A stretch of 18,577 bases of DNA from Halobacteriales archaeon SW_5_68_122 (GTDB lineage: Archaea; Halobacteriota; Halobacteria; Halobacteriales; Haloarculaceae). Below the pieces are notes generated by a model, which had not been told where the DNA came from, did not search any database, and worked only from the letters and a program-made list of their open reading frames with translations. The stretch spans positions 1 through 18,577 of the forward strand of contig PXSL01000005.1 in assembly GCA_003022815.1 (NCBI GenBank). Reading direction: 5' to 3'. Below are positions 1-7,275 of this stretch, piece after piece; position 1 is the first letter of the stretch, and every line of letters begins with the position of its first letter. The position numbers and the translations under genes were made by a program.

Positions 1-2
1 CG

Positions 3-53
3 CTCCGCAACCACAAGCGCCGCAACTGGCGGCGGAACGACACGGACGAATGA
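3..53 (+). CDS. rpl39e: 50S ribosomal protein L39e, C-terminal fragment (cut by window start)
   Basis: Reading frame 3 from the left edge gives the basic tail [16 protein letters not shown] and then TGA. This matches the C-terminus of the roughly 50-residue ribosomal protein L39e, a small basic protein of the large subunit near the exit tunnel. Only 16 codons are inside the window. The stop overlaps the ATG of the L31e gene in an ATGA arrangement, as expected for translationally coupled ribosomal genes. The identity rests on this tail plus the conserved L39e-L31e-aIF6 order. Confidence 0.88.
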   Translation, partial: LRNHKRRNWRRNDTDE

Positions 54-322
54 GCGCCGAGTTCGACGAGCGCGTCATGACGGTCCCGCTCCGGGACGTC
101 CTCGCCGAGTCGAAGGGCGGGCGTGCCGACAAGGCAATGAGCCTCGTCCGCTCGCACCTCGCACAGCACTTCAACGTCGCCGACGAGGACGTCCGCCTGG
201 ACCCCTCCATCAACGAGGCGGTCTGGTCGCGCGGCCGCTCGAAGCCCCCCGAGAAGCTCCGGGTCCGTGCCGCCCGCTTCGAGGAGGAGGGCGAGGCGGT
301 CGTCGAAGCAGAGACCGCATAG
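50..322 (+). CDS. rpl31e: 50S ribosomal protein L31e
   Basis: A 90-residue protein with the archaeal L31e layout. An N-terminal strand ([12 protein letters not shown]) is followed by the helix [17 protein letters not shown], the conserved segment [13 protein letters not shown], and the [17 protein letters not shown] strand. L31e is a large-subunit protein near the tunnel exit. Its ATG overlaps the L39e stop by ATGA, and the eif6 GTG follows one base after its TAG, so the three genes are probably co-transcribed. The acidic C-terminus is normal for haloarchaea. Length and motifs fit the family and nothing looks abnormal. Confidence 0.96.
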   Translation: MSAEFDERVMTVPLRDVLAESKGGRADKAMSLVRSHLAQHFNVADEDVRLDPSINEAVWSRGRSKPPEKLRVRAARFEEEGEAVVEAETA

Positions 323-323
323 C

Positions 324-986
324 GTGCTCCGGGCGGCCTTCTCCGGTTCCAGCTACGTCGGCGTCTTCGCGCGGGCCACCGACGATTGCCTTCTGGTGCG
401 CCCCGACGTCGAGGAGTCGCTGCTCGAGGAGTTCGAGGCGGAACTGGAGGTGCCCGCTGTCCCGACGACCGTCGCCGGGTCGACGACCGTCGGCTCGCTC
501 GCGGTCGGCAACGAGAACGGCTTCCTCGTCAGCGAGCGGGTCACCGACGCCGAGGCCGACCGCATCGAGACGGCCACCGACCGACCGGTCGTCGAGTTGC
601 CGGGCCGCATCAATGCCGCCGGGAACGTTGTCCTTGCGAACAACGAAGGGGCGTACGTCCACCCCGACCTCAAGCGGAAGGCCGTCCTGGCCGTCGAGGA
701 CGCCCTCGAGGTGCCGGTCGAGCGGGGAACGCTGGCCGGCGTCCGGACCGTCGGGACCGCCGCCGTCGCCACCGACGACGGCGTTCTGTGTCACCCCAAG
801 ACGGCCGACGAGGAGCTCGACGCCCTCGAGGAGCTGTTCGGCGCCTACGCCGACATCGGGACCATCAACTACGGCGGCCCGCTGGTGGGGTCGGGGCTGG
901 TGGCCAACGGGAGCGGCTACGTCGCCGGTCAGGAGACGACCGGGCCGGAACTCGGCCGCATCGAGGACGCGCTAGGCCACGTCTGA
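324..986 (+). CDS. eif6: Translation initiation factor aIF6 (ribosome anti-association factor)
   Basis: A 220-residue protein starting at GTG 324, one base after the L31e stop. The frame is open further upstream, but family members begin with this same segment ([20 protein letters not shown]). aIF6 binds the large ribosomal subunit and keeps the subunits apart. The fold is a pseudo-fivefold propeller, visible here as repeated units with glycine-rich turns and 'xxxNENGFLV', '[11 protein letters not shown]', '[11 protein letters not shown]' and '[10 protein letters not shown]' segments. Total length matches the family (about 220). It sits in the conserved L39e-L31e-aIF6-L18a cluster. Confidence 0.95.
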   Translation: MLRAAFSGSSYVGVFARATDDCLLVRPDVEESLLEEFEAELEVPAVPTTVAGSTTVGSLAVGNENGFLVSERVTDAEADRIETATDRPVVELPGRINAAGNVVLANNEGAYVHPDLKRKAVLAVEDALEVPVERGTLAGVRTVGTAAVATDDGVLCHPKTADEELDALEELFGAYADIGTINYGGPLVGSGLVANGSGYVAGQETTGPELGRIEDALGHV

Positions 987-1055
987 CCCACTTTCTGTAC
1001 GCGAGGGCGGGTCTCGGCCTTGCCGCGACACCGCCTCGCAGCGAAAAGTGAGAGT

Positions 1056-1070
1056 GGGAAGATACTTCCC
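1056..1070. promoter_or_regulatory. Dyad GGGAAG-ATA-CTTCCC in the rpl18a promoter region
   Basis: A perfect 6-bp inverted repeat with a 3-nt centre lies 23-37 nt upstream of the rpl18a ATG, where a TATA box would sit for a leaderless transcript. The centre AAGATACTT is a weak TATA-like element. It may be a promoter element, a protein site or chance; function is inferred only from position. Confidence 0.35.
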
Positions 1071-1092
1071 GCTCGCGGCCCGCCGTCCGTAT

Positions 1093-1266
1093 ATGAGCGA
1101 GTTTACTGTCCGGGGGTCATTCCCGGCGCGCTACGGCGACCAGGAGTTCGAAAAGACCGTCGACGCACCCAACGAGGACGTTGCCGTCGAGCGGGCCTAC
1201 GCGGAGTTCGGCTCCCAGCACGGTCTCGAGCGCACTCAGATCGACATCGACGGGGTGGACGCATGA
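1093..1266 (+). CDS. rpl18a: 50S ribosomal protein L18Ae / LX
   Basis: A 57-residue protein starting at ATG 1093 (MSEFTVRGSFPAR). The open frame extends upstream to 1048, but the family starts at this strand. The conserved features are the N-terminal 'VRGSF' strand, the 'FEKTVDAPNEDVAVERAYAEFGSQHG' helix region and a C-terminal 'QIDIDGV' strand. This is the short archaeal LX form of eukaryotic L18a, a large-subunit protein. Its stop overlaps the start of pfdA in an ATGA, so the two are coupled. Its place between eif6 and pfdA is the classical archaeal order. Confidence 0.93.
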   Translation: MSEFTVRGSFPARYGDQEFEKTVDAPNEDVAVERAYAEFGSQHGLERTQIDIDGVDA

Positions 1267-1718
1267 GCCTGGGCGGCGGCGGTGGCGGCGCAATGCAACA
1301 GATACAGCAGCAACTGCAGGCGCTGGAGGAGGAAAAGGAGGCCATCGAGGCGGAAATCGCCGCCGTCGAGGCCGAGAAGCACGAGATAGACGAGGCCATC
1401 GAGGCCATCGGACAGCTGGCGACCGACGACACCGTCCAAGTGCCGCTCGGCGGCGGCGCGTACGTCCGCGCGGAGATCCAGAACATGGACGCGGTCGTGG
1501 TCGGACTTGGTGGCGGCTACGCGGCCGAGCGAGACAGCGAGGGCGCAATCGAGTCCCTTAAGACGAAGAAAGACACCCTCGACGAGCGCGTCGCTGACCT
1601 CGAAGACGAGATCGACGAGGTCGACGAGGAGACCGCCGAACTCGAGCAGAAGGCCCAGCAGGCCCAGCAACAGCAGATGCAGCAGATGCAACAGCAGATG
1701 CAGCAGGAAGACGAGTAA
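1263..1718 (+). CDS. pfdA: Prefoldin subunit alpha
   Basis: A 151-residue protein starting at ATG 1263 inside the rpl18a stop. Two long charged coiled-coil helices (about residues 10-50 and 95-140) flank a central beta-hairpin region rich in glycine (VQVPLGGGAYVRAEI ... VVVGLGGGYAAER), which is the prefoldin alpha plan. Prefoldin is an alpha2-beta4 cytosolic holdase that hands unfolded proteins to the thermosome. The C-terminus is a glutamine/methionine-rich tail (QQAQQQQMQQMQ) ending in acidic residues, and the N-terminus carries a poly-glycine stretch; both are low-complexity additions. ftsY follows 6 nt after the stop. Confidence 0.93.
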   Translation: MSLGGGGGGAMQQIQQQLQALEEEKEAIEAEIAAVEAEKHEIDEAIEAIGQLATDDTVQVPLGGGAYVRAEIQNMDAVVVGLGGGYAAERDSEGAIESLKTKKDTLDERVADLEDEIDEVDEETAELEQKAQQAQQQQMQQMQQQMQQEDE

Positions 1719-1724
1719 GGCCCG

Positions 1725-2717
1725 ATGTTCGACGGACTGAAAGAGAAGCTCGGCAAGTTCCAGGAGGACGAGGAACGCGAGCCCGTCGACGCCGACGAGG
1801 GCGAGAGCGAGGCCGACGCCGACGAGGACCTCAGCCTCGCGAAGAAGGCCGCGCTGGCGGCGACCGGCAAGACCGTCATCACGGAGGCCGAACTTGAGGA
1901 GCCCCTCGAGCAGCTCGAGCTCGAACTGCTACAGGGCGACGTCGAGATGGGGGTCGCCCGGGAGATAACCGACCGCATCCGCGAGCGGCTGGTCGGCGAC
2001 ACCAGAAAGCAGGTCGAGTCCGGCGAGCAGGTGGTCCAGCGGGCCATCGCCGACGCGCTCCGAGAGGTCATCGCCGTCGGCCAGTTCGACTTCGAGGAGC
2101 GGATTGCGGCGGCCGAAACGCCCGTCGTGGTCGTCTTCACGGGCGTCAACGGCGTCGGCAAGACCACCTCCATCGCCAAGATGGCCCAGTGGCTCGAGGA
2201 ACGGGGCTACTCGTCGGTCATCGCCAACGGCGACACCTACCGCGCCGGCGCCAACGAGCAGATAGAGGAGCACGCCGACGCCCTCGACAGGAAGCTCATC
2301 AGTCACGAGCAGGGCGGCGACCCGGCGGCGGTCATCTACGACGCCGTCGAGTACGCCGAGGCCAACGGCGTCGACATCGTGCTGGGCGACACCGCCGGCC
2401 GACTCCACACGGCCGACGACCTGATGGCCCAACTGGAGAAGATCGACCGGGTCGTCGACCCCGACATGACGCTGTTCGTCGACCAGGCGACGGCCGGCCA
2501 GGACGCAACCAACCGCGCCGAGGAGTTCGACGACGCCGCCGAAATCGACGGCGCCGTCCTCACGAAGGTCGACGCCGATTCGCAGGGTGGCGCGGCCATC
2601 TCCATCGCCCACGTCACCGGCAAGCCAATTCTGTTCCTCGGGACGGGCGAGGCTTACGACGACCTCGAACGGTTCGACCCGGACGTCATCGTCGACCGCC
2701 TGCTCGGCGAGGCGTAG
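1725..2717 (+). CDS. ftsY: Signal recognition particle receptor FtsY
   Basis: A 330-residue SRP GTPase. Residues 1-40 are an acidic linker, about 40-125 form the helical N domain, and the rest is the G domain. Visible motifs are G1 TGVNGVGKTT (139-148), DTYRAGANEQ (170-179), DTAGR (222-226), TKVDADSQGG (280-289) and the closing GTGE region (306-309). FtsY docks the SRP-ribosome complex at the membrane for co-translational insertion. The acidic N-terminal part is shorter than in many haloarchaeal homologues, which I know only from general memory. The gene follows pfdA by 6 nt and belongs to the same cluster. Confidence 0.96.
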   Translation: MFDGLKEKLGKFQEDEEREPVDADEGESEADADEDLSLAKKAALAATGKTVITEAELEEPLEQLELELLQGDVEMGVAREITDRIRERLVGDTRKQVESGEQVVQRAIADALREVIAVGQFDFEERIAAAETPVVVVFTGVNGVGKTTSIAKMAQWLEERGYSSVIANGDTYRAGANEQIEEHADALDRKLISHEQGGDPAAVIYDAVEYAEANGVDIVLGDTAGRLHTADDLMAQLEKIDRVVDPDMTLFVDQATAGQDATNRAEEFDDAAEIDGAVLTKVDADSQGGAAISIAHVTGKPILFLGTGEAYDDLERFDPDVIVDRLLGEA

Positions 2718-2721
2718 GCCC

Positions 2722-3099
2722 GTGCGGGACGGAGTCGCGCTCGCCGTCCTTACCGTCGCCGCCCTCGGTACGGCCGCCGGACTCGGTTACGTGACGACGG
2801 ACCTGCCGTCCAGGGCCGCGCCGGACGCCTCCTTCGAGGCGACTGGCCTCGAGAACGGGACGGTGACCGTCGAGCACGCCGGCGGCAAACCCGTCGAGGG
2901 GCTCCGGGTACTCGTCTACGAGGACCGGCGGTTCCTGCCGGACCGGACCGTCCACGCGACCGCCTGGGGCGTCGAGTCGCCGGTCAGACCCGGCGAGAAA
3001 ATCGAACTGGAGGACCCCCGCTTCGAGTCCGGCCAGCGGCTTGTCGTCAGGTGGTTCGGCGACGACGGGCAGGCGAACCTCTTCGAACAGCGCATCTAA
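2722..3099 (+). CDS. Small secreted or anchored protein with archaeal pilin-like beta domain
   Basis: A 125-residue protein starting at GTG 2722, four bases after the ftsY stop. Residues 4-24 (GVALAVLTVAALGTAAGLGY) are a hydrophobic export signal or anchor. The rest is beta-rich: ENGTVTVEHAGGKPVEG, a VYEDRRFL strand, then PGEKIELED and GQRLVVRWFGDDGQANLFEQ. This strand order, with 'GTVTVxHxGG' early and 'PGEKI..L' plus 'RLVVRW..DG' late, resembles the C-terminal domain of archaeal type IV pilin-like proteins. No clear class III signal cleavage site is seen. It converges on the next gene, and the two stops overlap by 4 nt. Family assignment is tentative. Confidence 0.65.
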   Translation: MRDGVALAVLTVAALGTAAGLGYVTTDLPSRAAPDASFEATGLENGTVTVEHAGGKPVEGLRVLVYEDRRFLPDRTVHATAWGVESPVRPGEKIELEDPRFESGQRLVVRWFGDDGQANLFEQRI

Positions 3100-3938
3100 G
3101 CGCCGGCCTCGGCGCCGACGCCCGCCCCGGCCACCGGTTTCTCGTAGGGGACCTCGAGCAACCGGTCGCCGCAGTCGTCGCAGGCGACGCCGACGACGGT
3201 GGTCGACCGACAGCATGACTCGACCACCTCGGTGTCGGCGGTGACCGGGCCGCCGCAGGAGGGACAGACTTCGACGAAGACCCGGAGGCCGCCCAGCAGT
3301 TGGCTGCGGCGCTGGGGGTCCAGCGCCTCCCACGAGTCGACCCGCTCGGGGAGTTCCTTCGCGGCCGCGAGGTCCGCAAGCAGCGCCGTCCGCGACTCCC
3401 ACTGGCCGACCCGGGCGTCGTCCTGCCGGGCGATGTAGGCGTCCCCGAAGGACTCGAAGCTCACGTCGCCGTCGATGTCGAGCTGCTCGGCCAGCTCGGT
3501 CCGTAGCGTCGCGTCGTCGGCGAGGCGTTCCATCCGGCCGCGCCAGACGGCCTCGAACTCGTCGGTGAGACAGAGGTCGTCGGCTCGCTCGCAGGGCTCG
3601 ACGACGCCGGCCGAAAGCAGCACGCTCTCGGGGTCGAACTCCTCGGGCGGGGCCGGGTCCGCGTCGGGCATCGGTCGCTTGTCGAACTTCGCCAGGAGCG
3701 GGTCGGGGAAGTATCGCTTCGTCAGTTCGGGCGTCTTCGGGACGAGGTAGCCACGCAGCCAGATGCTCCCGGCCGCCAGGACGGCGAAGACGGCGGCGCC
3801 CGGGAGCCAGAGGAAGGTGAGTCCCGCGGTGAGAACCGCGGCGATACCGAGGTTCGCCAGCGTGCACGGTGTACACCGGTTCTCGCCGGTGTATTCCGGC
3901 TGCCTGACCCGGTTTACGGCCCTGTGTGCGACGGACAT
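3096..3938 (-). CDS. Membrane-anchored protein with C-terminal zinc ribbon, function unknown
   Basis: A 280-residue protein taken from ATG 3938. The frame extends upstream to 4022, but a T-rich TATA-like element (about 3961-3969) lies roughly 27 nt before this ATG, which fits a leaderless start. Residue order: an N-terminal CTPC pair (22-25), two closely spaced transmembrane helices (about 28-44 and 46-63), a cytosolic acidic helical domain, then a probable zinc ribbon with CPSC (225-228), Cys242-Cys243 and CDDC (253-256). The many paired cysteines suggest metal binding. I do not recognise a named family; it looks like a conserved haloarchaeal hypothetical. It converges on the pilin-like gene. 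Confidence 0.72.
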   Translation of the reverse strand: MSVAHRAVNRVRQPEYTGENRCTPCTLANLGIAAVLTAGLTFLWLPGAAVFAVLAAGSIWLRGYLVPKTPELTKRYFPDPLLAKFDKRPMPDADPAPPEEFDPESVLLSAGVVEPCERADDLCLTDEFEAVWRGRMERLADDATLRTELAEQLDIDGDVSFESFGDAYIARQDDARVGQWESRTALLADLAAAKELPERVDSWEALDPQRRSQLLGGLRVFVEVCPSCGGPVTADTEVVESCCRSTTVVGVACDDCGDRLLEVPYEKPVAGAGVGAEAGA

Positions 3939-4031
3939 ATGCTCCAGTTCTCCTCCGACGGCAAAAAAATGCCGCTGGAGGGTCCGAAAGGAGACATTCG
4001 CTGTCTCTACCGCCGCTATCACCGGGGGCCG

Positions 4032-4784
4032 TCACTCCTCGTCGGGGACGCCCTCGCCGCCACGGCCCTCGCCGCCGGCGAATCGGTCAGCGCCCGCGGC
4101 GGCGGTGTCCATCGCCCGGGAGCCGTGCCAGCCCTCCGCCGCCAGCCCCTGTTCGAGCGGCGTCCCGAGGCCGTCGTAAACTGCCGCGCGGTCGGTCCGG
4201 ACCGTTTTCTGTGGGAACTCCGCGATGACCTCCGCGAGCTCGATTGCGGTTTCCAGGGCCTCGCCGTCGGCCGCGAGGCGGTTGACGAGGCCCCACTCTT
4301 TGGCCGCCTCGGCGCCGAGTTCCCGACCGGTGAGGATGAGTTCCAGCGCGCGCCCGAGGCCGACGACCCGCGGCAGGCGCTGGGTGCCGCCGTCGACCAG
4401 CGGGACGCCGAACCGGCGCTCGAAACAGCCGAACGCCGCCGACTCGCCGGCGACCCGGAGGTCACACCATAGCGCCATCTCGAGTCCGCCGGCGACGCAG
4501 TGACCCTCGATTGCGGCGACGGTCGGCTTCTCGACGCGTCTGCGGGTGAAGCCGAGCCACCCGTCCGGGCGGTCCTCAAGGTCCATCGCCTTGAGGTCGG
4601 CGCCCGCGGAGAAGGTGCCCTCGCTGCCGGTCAGGACGCCGACCAGCGCGCCGTCGTCGTCCTCGAAGCGGTCCCAGGCGTCGCTTAGCGCCTCGGCGGT
4701 CGCGTCGTCGACGGCGTTGCGCCTGTCGGGGCGGTCGACAGTGACGACCGCGACCGGGCCGCGGCGCTCGTACTCGACGGTCAT
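4032..4784 (-). CDS. Enoyl-CoA hydratase/isomerase (crotonase) family protein
   Basis: A 250-residue crotonase-fold enzyme starting at ATG 4784 (MTVEYERRG). A TATA-like CTTTTAT 26-32 nt upstream supports this start over longer in-frame ones. The oxyanion-hole segments are present: GTFSAGADLKAM and EGHCVAGGLEMALWCD. The two acidic positions needed for hydratase chemistry are kept, Glu in GGLEMAL and Glu in GCFERRFG, followed by VDGGTQRLPRVVG. This fits hydration of 2-enoyl-CoA in beta-oxidation or amino-acid degradation. Other crotonase activities cannot be excluded. The C-terminus ends in a glycine- and glutamate-rich tail. Confidence 0.88.
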   Translation of the reverse strand: MTVEYERRGPVAVVTVDRPDRRNAVDDATAEALSDAWDRFEDDDGALVGVLTGSEGTFSAGADLKAMDLEDRPDGWLGFTRRRVEKPTVAAIEGHCVAGGLEMALWCDLRVAGESAAFGCFERRFGVPLVDGGTQRLPRVVGLGRALELILTGRELGAEAAKEWGLVNRLAADGEALETAIELAEVIAEFPQKTVRTDRAAVYDGLGTPLEQGLAAEGWHGSRAMDTAAAGADRFAGGEGRGGEGVPDEE

Positions 4785-4809
4785 GAATCCCGGGTCGGGC
4801 GACGGCGTC

Positions 4810-4816
4810 ATAAAAG
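4810..4816 (-). promoter_or_regulatory. TATA-like box for the crotonase gene
   Basis: On the minus strand the sequence reads CTTTTAT, 26-32 nt before the ATG at 4784. This is the usual distance for a haloarchaeal leaderless transcript, so it both marks the promoter and decides the start codon. Confidence 0.6.
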
Positions 4817-4850
4817 GGTCGGCGCCCGGCGGCCGCGGTAAACTGTATGT

Positions 4851-4867
4851 TGGGATATCGAATCCCA
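4851..4867. repeat. Small hairpin TGGGAT-ATCGA-ATCCCA
   Basis: A perfect 6-bp inverted repeat with a 5-nt loop lies upstream of the crotonase promoter and is flanked by GC-rich GGCCGCGG stretches that can extend the pairing. No gene explains it. It could be a regulatory dyad or an outlying part of the palindrome-rich intergenic region that follows. Confidence 0.4.
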
Positions 4868-5008
4868 CGGCCGCGGCCACGAGAGGGGCGGCCGGGTCGT
4901 CGAGAGCCGTCGTTCGGCCGTTTGCGGGCGTCGGCCCCCAGCGAGCGGTGTTCAGATAAGCACCGATCAATGAGTCAGTTTCTGCCGGCCAGCCAATTGA
5001 ACCCCGGC

Positions 5009-5507
5009 GGACTGAAAGGGCGAGGCGCTGCGTGGCGACTTCACCGCCACGTTATACGGCGGCCGGTGGAACCGGCCGCCCACTCGGCGAACCCCGGCGT
5101 TCGCGGCGCTGTGCGCCGCGAGCTCGGGAGAGCGTCGCTCTCCCGGTGACGTAAGCCGCGAGGGAGCCGCAGGCTCCCTCGGCCCGCTGGCGTGGCGGCG
5201 TAGCTGCCACGGAACTGATTGCCGGCAGCGCCGGCAACCCGCGCGGCAGTGCCGCGCGAGGACACTGCATGGCGCAACGCGCCCGAAGCGCGTCGTTCGG
5301 AAGACCTCCGGTCTTCCGTGATCACGAAAATCTCCGATTTTCGGACGACAACGAGCCGCGGGCAGCGAGGCGACTCCGTCGCCTCGGGCCGTGCGAGCGG
5401 GCCGTGCGAGGCGGTTTCACCGCCTCGAATTCGCGGCGCGGAGCGCCGCGCATGGCCCGCGAGCAGAAGTCGAGAGCGCCGAGGGCTTTCTCCATCCTCA
5501 GGCTCTC
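5009..5507. repeat. Array of about 16 consecutive hairpins (non-coding palindromic element)
   Basis: The gene-free region 4785-5582 is dominated by back-to-back stem-loops. Spans that I paired by hand: 5031-5051 (7 bp), 5058-5080 (10 bp, loop GGA), 5087-5104 (6), 5102-5120 (8, TGT), 5125-5145 (9, GTC), 5159-5181 (10, GCA), 5191-5211 (9 with one G-T, GTA), 5219-5237 (8, AGC), 5240-5258 (8, AGT), 5277-5293 (6), 5298-5318 (9, TCC), 5325-5343 (8, TCC), 5366-5386 (9, TCC), 5407-5427 (9, TTC), 5432-5450 (8, GGA) and an interrupted stem 5472-5507. The arms differ in sequence from one hairpin to the next, while the 3-nt loop geometry recurs in twelve. The ends (around 5009-5030 and 5472-5497) form an imperfect inverted repeat. 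It could be a multicopy palindromic element, a structured RNA or a mobile-element derivative. Confidence 0.85.
5385..5410 (+). repeat. Tandem 13-bp direct repeat within the hairpin array
   Basis: CGGGCCGTGCGAG occurs twice head to tail (5385-5397 and 5398-5410) between two hairpins. It is the only obvious direct duplication in the array and overlaps the right arm of one hairpin and the left arm of the next. Confidence 0.8.
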
Positions 5508-5525
5508 TATGACCTCTTATCTGAA

Positions 5526-5551
5526 CACTATCCCGGCGACGCACGATAGTG
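5526..5551. promoter_or_regulatory. Inverted repeat CACTATC-N12-GATAGTG upstream of the Lrp-like gene
   Basis: Two perfect 7-bp arms (5526-5532 and 5545-5551) are separated by 12 nt and immediately precede the TATA-like GATATAC. Lrp/AsnC proteins often bind such dyads at their own promoters, so this is a candidate autoregulatory operator. The assignment rests on symmetry and position only. Confidence 0.45.
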
Positions 5552-5557
5552 ATATAC
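5550..5557 (+). promoter_or_regulatory. TATA-like box for the Lrp/AsnC gene
   Basis: The sequence TGATATAC is centred about 29 nt before ATG 5583, consistent with a leaderless transcript starting at or near that ATG rather than at the internal ATG 5652. Confidence 0.5.
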
Positions 5558-5582
5558 CCCTGCCGAGTACATTGGGGATTGC

Positions 5583-6068
5583 ATGGCCGACGACAACATC
5601 GACGAGGTGGACAAGGCAATCCTGTACGCGCTCCAGACGGACGCCTGAGACATGTCGTCCGGCGACATCGCCGAGCGGGCGGGGACCTCCGACAGCACCG
5701 TCCGGAAGCGGATCAAGCGCCTGGAGGAAGACGGCGTCATCAAGGGGTACACCGCCGAGGTGAACTACCAGGCGTCGGGCTACCCGCTCCGGATGCTGCT
5801 GTACTGCACCGCTTCAATTCCCGTGCGGGGCGGTCTCGTCGAGGACATTCTGGCCATCAACGGCGTCGTCTCGGTGCAGGAGCTGGTCATCGGCGAGCAG
5901 AACCTGCTGGTGACCGCCGCCGGCGAGTCCGACAGCGACATCACGCCGGTCGCACAGGAACTGCTCGAGATGGGGCTCACCATCGCCGACGAGGTGCTCG
6001 TCCGGAGCCACGAGACGACGCCGTTCGGCAGGTTCGACCCTGAACGACACTCCGAGAAGGGACCCTAG
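5583..6068 (+). pseudogene. Lrp/AsnC family transcription regulator interrupted by in-frame TGA
   Basis: From ATG 5583 the frame reads MADDNIDEVDKAILYALQTDA, then TGA (5646-5648), then [18 protein letters not shown] and on without a break to TAG 6066. The segment before the stop is the normal first helix of an Lrp/AsnC winged helix-turn-helix. The downstream part holds the recognition helix ([17 protein letters not shown]) and an RAM-type effector domain ([18 protein letters not shown] ... [12 protein letters not shown]). A single CGA to TGA change would explain it. An internal start at ATG 5652 would give a 138-residue protein lacking helix 1. Such proteins regulate amino-acid or general metabolism. 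It could be a real nonsense mutation, a sequencing error or a restart; UGA recoding is unlikely because haloarchaea are not known for selenocysteine. Its stop overlaps the convergent amidohydrolase stop. Confidence 0.8.
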
Positions 6069-7081
6069 AGCAGCACCCGCTCGATGTCGAGCGCCGTCGC
6101 GCGCCGGACGACGGCCGCCACCGGGTCGTCCGCGCCGGCCAGGTTGTCGGAGTCGCCGTCCAAGACGACGAGCGCGGCCCGCCGGCCGGGGTCGATGGTT
6201 CCGCAGTCAAGTCCCGCGATCTCGGCGCCAGCCGTCGTCGCCATCCGGAGCACCTCCCGGGCTGTCACGTTGAACTGCTTGGCCGTGTACGCCATCTCCC
6301 GGAACATCGACGGCGGGTTCAGCATCACGTTGTCCGTCCCGAGCGCGACGGTGGTGTGGTCGAGCAGTTCCCGCACCGGCGGCGTTCCGACGTTGAGGAC
6401 GGTGTTCGCTCTGGGACAGACCGCGACCGGGACCGACCGGTCGGCAACCCCCTCGAGGTGGCGCCGTTCGGCGTGGACCATGTGGACGAGCAGATCGGGG
6501 TCCAACTCGAGCGCCGGCTCGATGTCCGTCGCGTCGGGTTCGCCGGCATGGATGGCGAACGGGACGTCACGCTCGGCGGCCGCGGCCCGCTGGTCGGCGA
6601 ACTCGTCGTCGTTGGCGCCGCTCGCCCCGAACCCGTCGGCGACGTCGAGGACGGACGCGTCGCCGCTCCCGAGGATGAACGGCTCGACGTCGAGCGGCCG
6701 ACCGGCCTCCCGGAGCGCACGGGCCCCGGCGGTCCCCGATTCGCGGAAGTCCAGACACGAAATCGTCCCGGTTCGCTCCATGAACCGGAGGGTCCGGCGC
6801 ATCGCCGACACGAGGTCGGCCCGGTCGGCGGCGGCCAGCCGGCGGTGTTTCAGGCTGTCCGGCGGCGCGACCGCCTCCCCGAGCGGGAGTCCGACGGCGG
6901 CCTCCTTCGCAACGGAATCGCCGAGGTGGGTGTGGGCGTTGACGAACGCGGGCAGCACGATGTCCGTCGACGCCGGGTCGCCCTCCTCGATTGCCTCGAT
7001 TCGACCATTCTCCACGACGACGTGACCGCGGACCGGCTCGAACGACTCTCCGGCGAGGACCGTCCCGCTTAGCTTCTCCAT
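6065..7081 (-). CDS. Metal-dependent amidohydrolase (cytosine deaminase / chlorohydrolase-like)
   Basis: A 338-residue protein starting at ATG 7081 ([19 protein letters not shown]). Longer in-frame starts add a low-quality N-terminus. It begins with the short beta-sandwich strand typical of the superfamily, then the metal motif NAHTHLGD (His50, His52), a later His in FAIHAGEP (His178), HMVHAERR (His200-His203), CPRAN (222-226) and the catalytic aspartate in [15 protein letters not shown] (Asp250). This order matches the deaminase/amidohydrolase branch that hydrolyses C-N bonds in purine- or pyrimidine-like rings. The substrate cannot be read from sequence. It converges with the Lrp-like gene, and their stops overlap by 4 nt. 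Confidence 0.85.
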   Translation of the reverse strand: MEKLSGTVLAGESFEPVRGHVVVENGRIEAIEEGDPASTDIVLPAFVNAHTHLGDSVAKEAAVGLPLGEAVAPPDSLKHRRLAAADRADLVSAMRRTLRFMERTGTISCLDFRESGTAGARALREAGRPLDVEPFILGSGDASVLDVADGFGASGANDDEFADQRAAAAERDVPFAIHAGEPDATDIEPALELDPDLLVHMVHAERRHLEGVADRSVPVAVCPRANTVLNVGTPPVRELLDHTTVALGTDNVMLNPPSMFREMAYTAKQFNVTAREVLRMATTAGAEIAGLDCGTIDPGRRAALVVLDGDSDNLAGADDPVAAVVRRATALDIERVLL

Positions 7082-7259
7082 GTGAGAGTCCCGTGGCGGC
7101 GCGAGGATATGAGTTTCCGTCCCGCCGATTCTGAGCGGGTCGGGAGGGCCCGGGGCCATCGTTGCCCCACGGAAACGCCGACGGGGGCGGTCCGGCGGGT
7201 CGGCCGGGCGGGGAAATCCACGGCTCTTGTGAACGTTGACCACGATGTTCTGCAATACG

Positions 7260-7275
7260 AGTTTGTTAACGAACT
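7260..7275. promoter_or_regulatory. Near-palindrome AGTTTGTTAACGAACT
   Basis: A 16-bp dyad, perfect except for one opposing pair, lies in the 314-nt gap between the divergent amidohydrolase and dabB-like genes. It precedes a TATA-like ATATTTAATA (7269-7278). It is a candidate operator for the divergent promoters. The rest of the gap shows no gene that I can support. Confidence 0.4.

Noticed and set aside
4785..4970. N-terminal extension of the crotonase to 4970
   Set aside because: The promoter element and family start both favour ATG 4784; the extension is proline-rich without a domain.
5009..5507. CRISPR array
   Set aside because: No repeated unit with spacers; the arms differ from hairpin to hairpin, and spacing is too short and irregular.
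5041..5619. Long minus-strand open frame (192 codons) across the hairpin array
   Set aside because: Arg/Ser/Gly-rich translation shaped by palindromic DNA, no recognisable domain, no promoter or start context. Long GC-rich palindromes lack stops by composition.
5646..5648. Selenocysteine or other UGA recoding in the Lrp-like gene
   Set aside because: The position is arginine-like in context, no recoding element is visible, and haloarchaea are not known to use selenocysteine.
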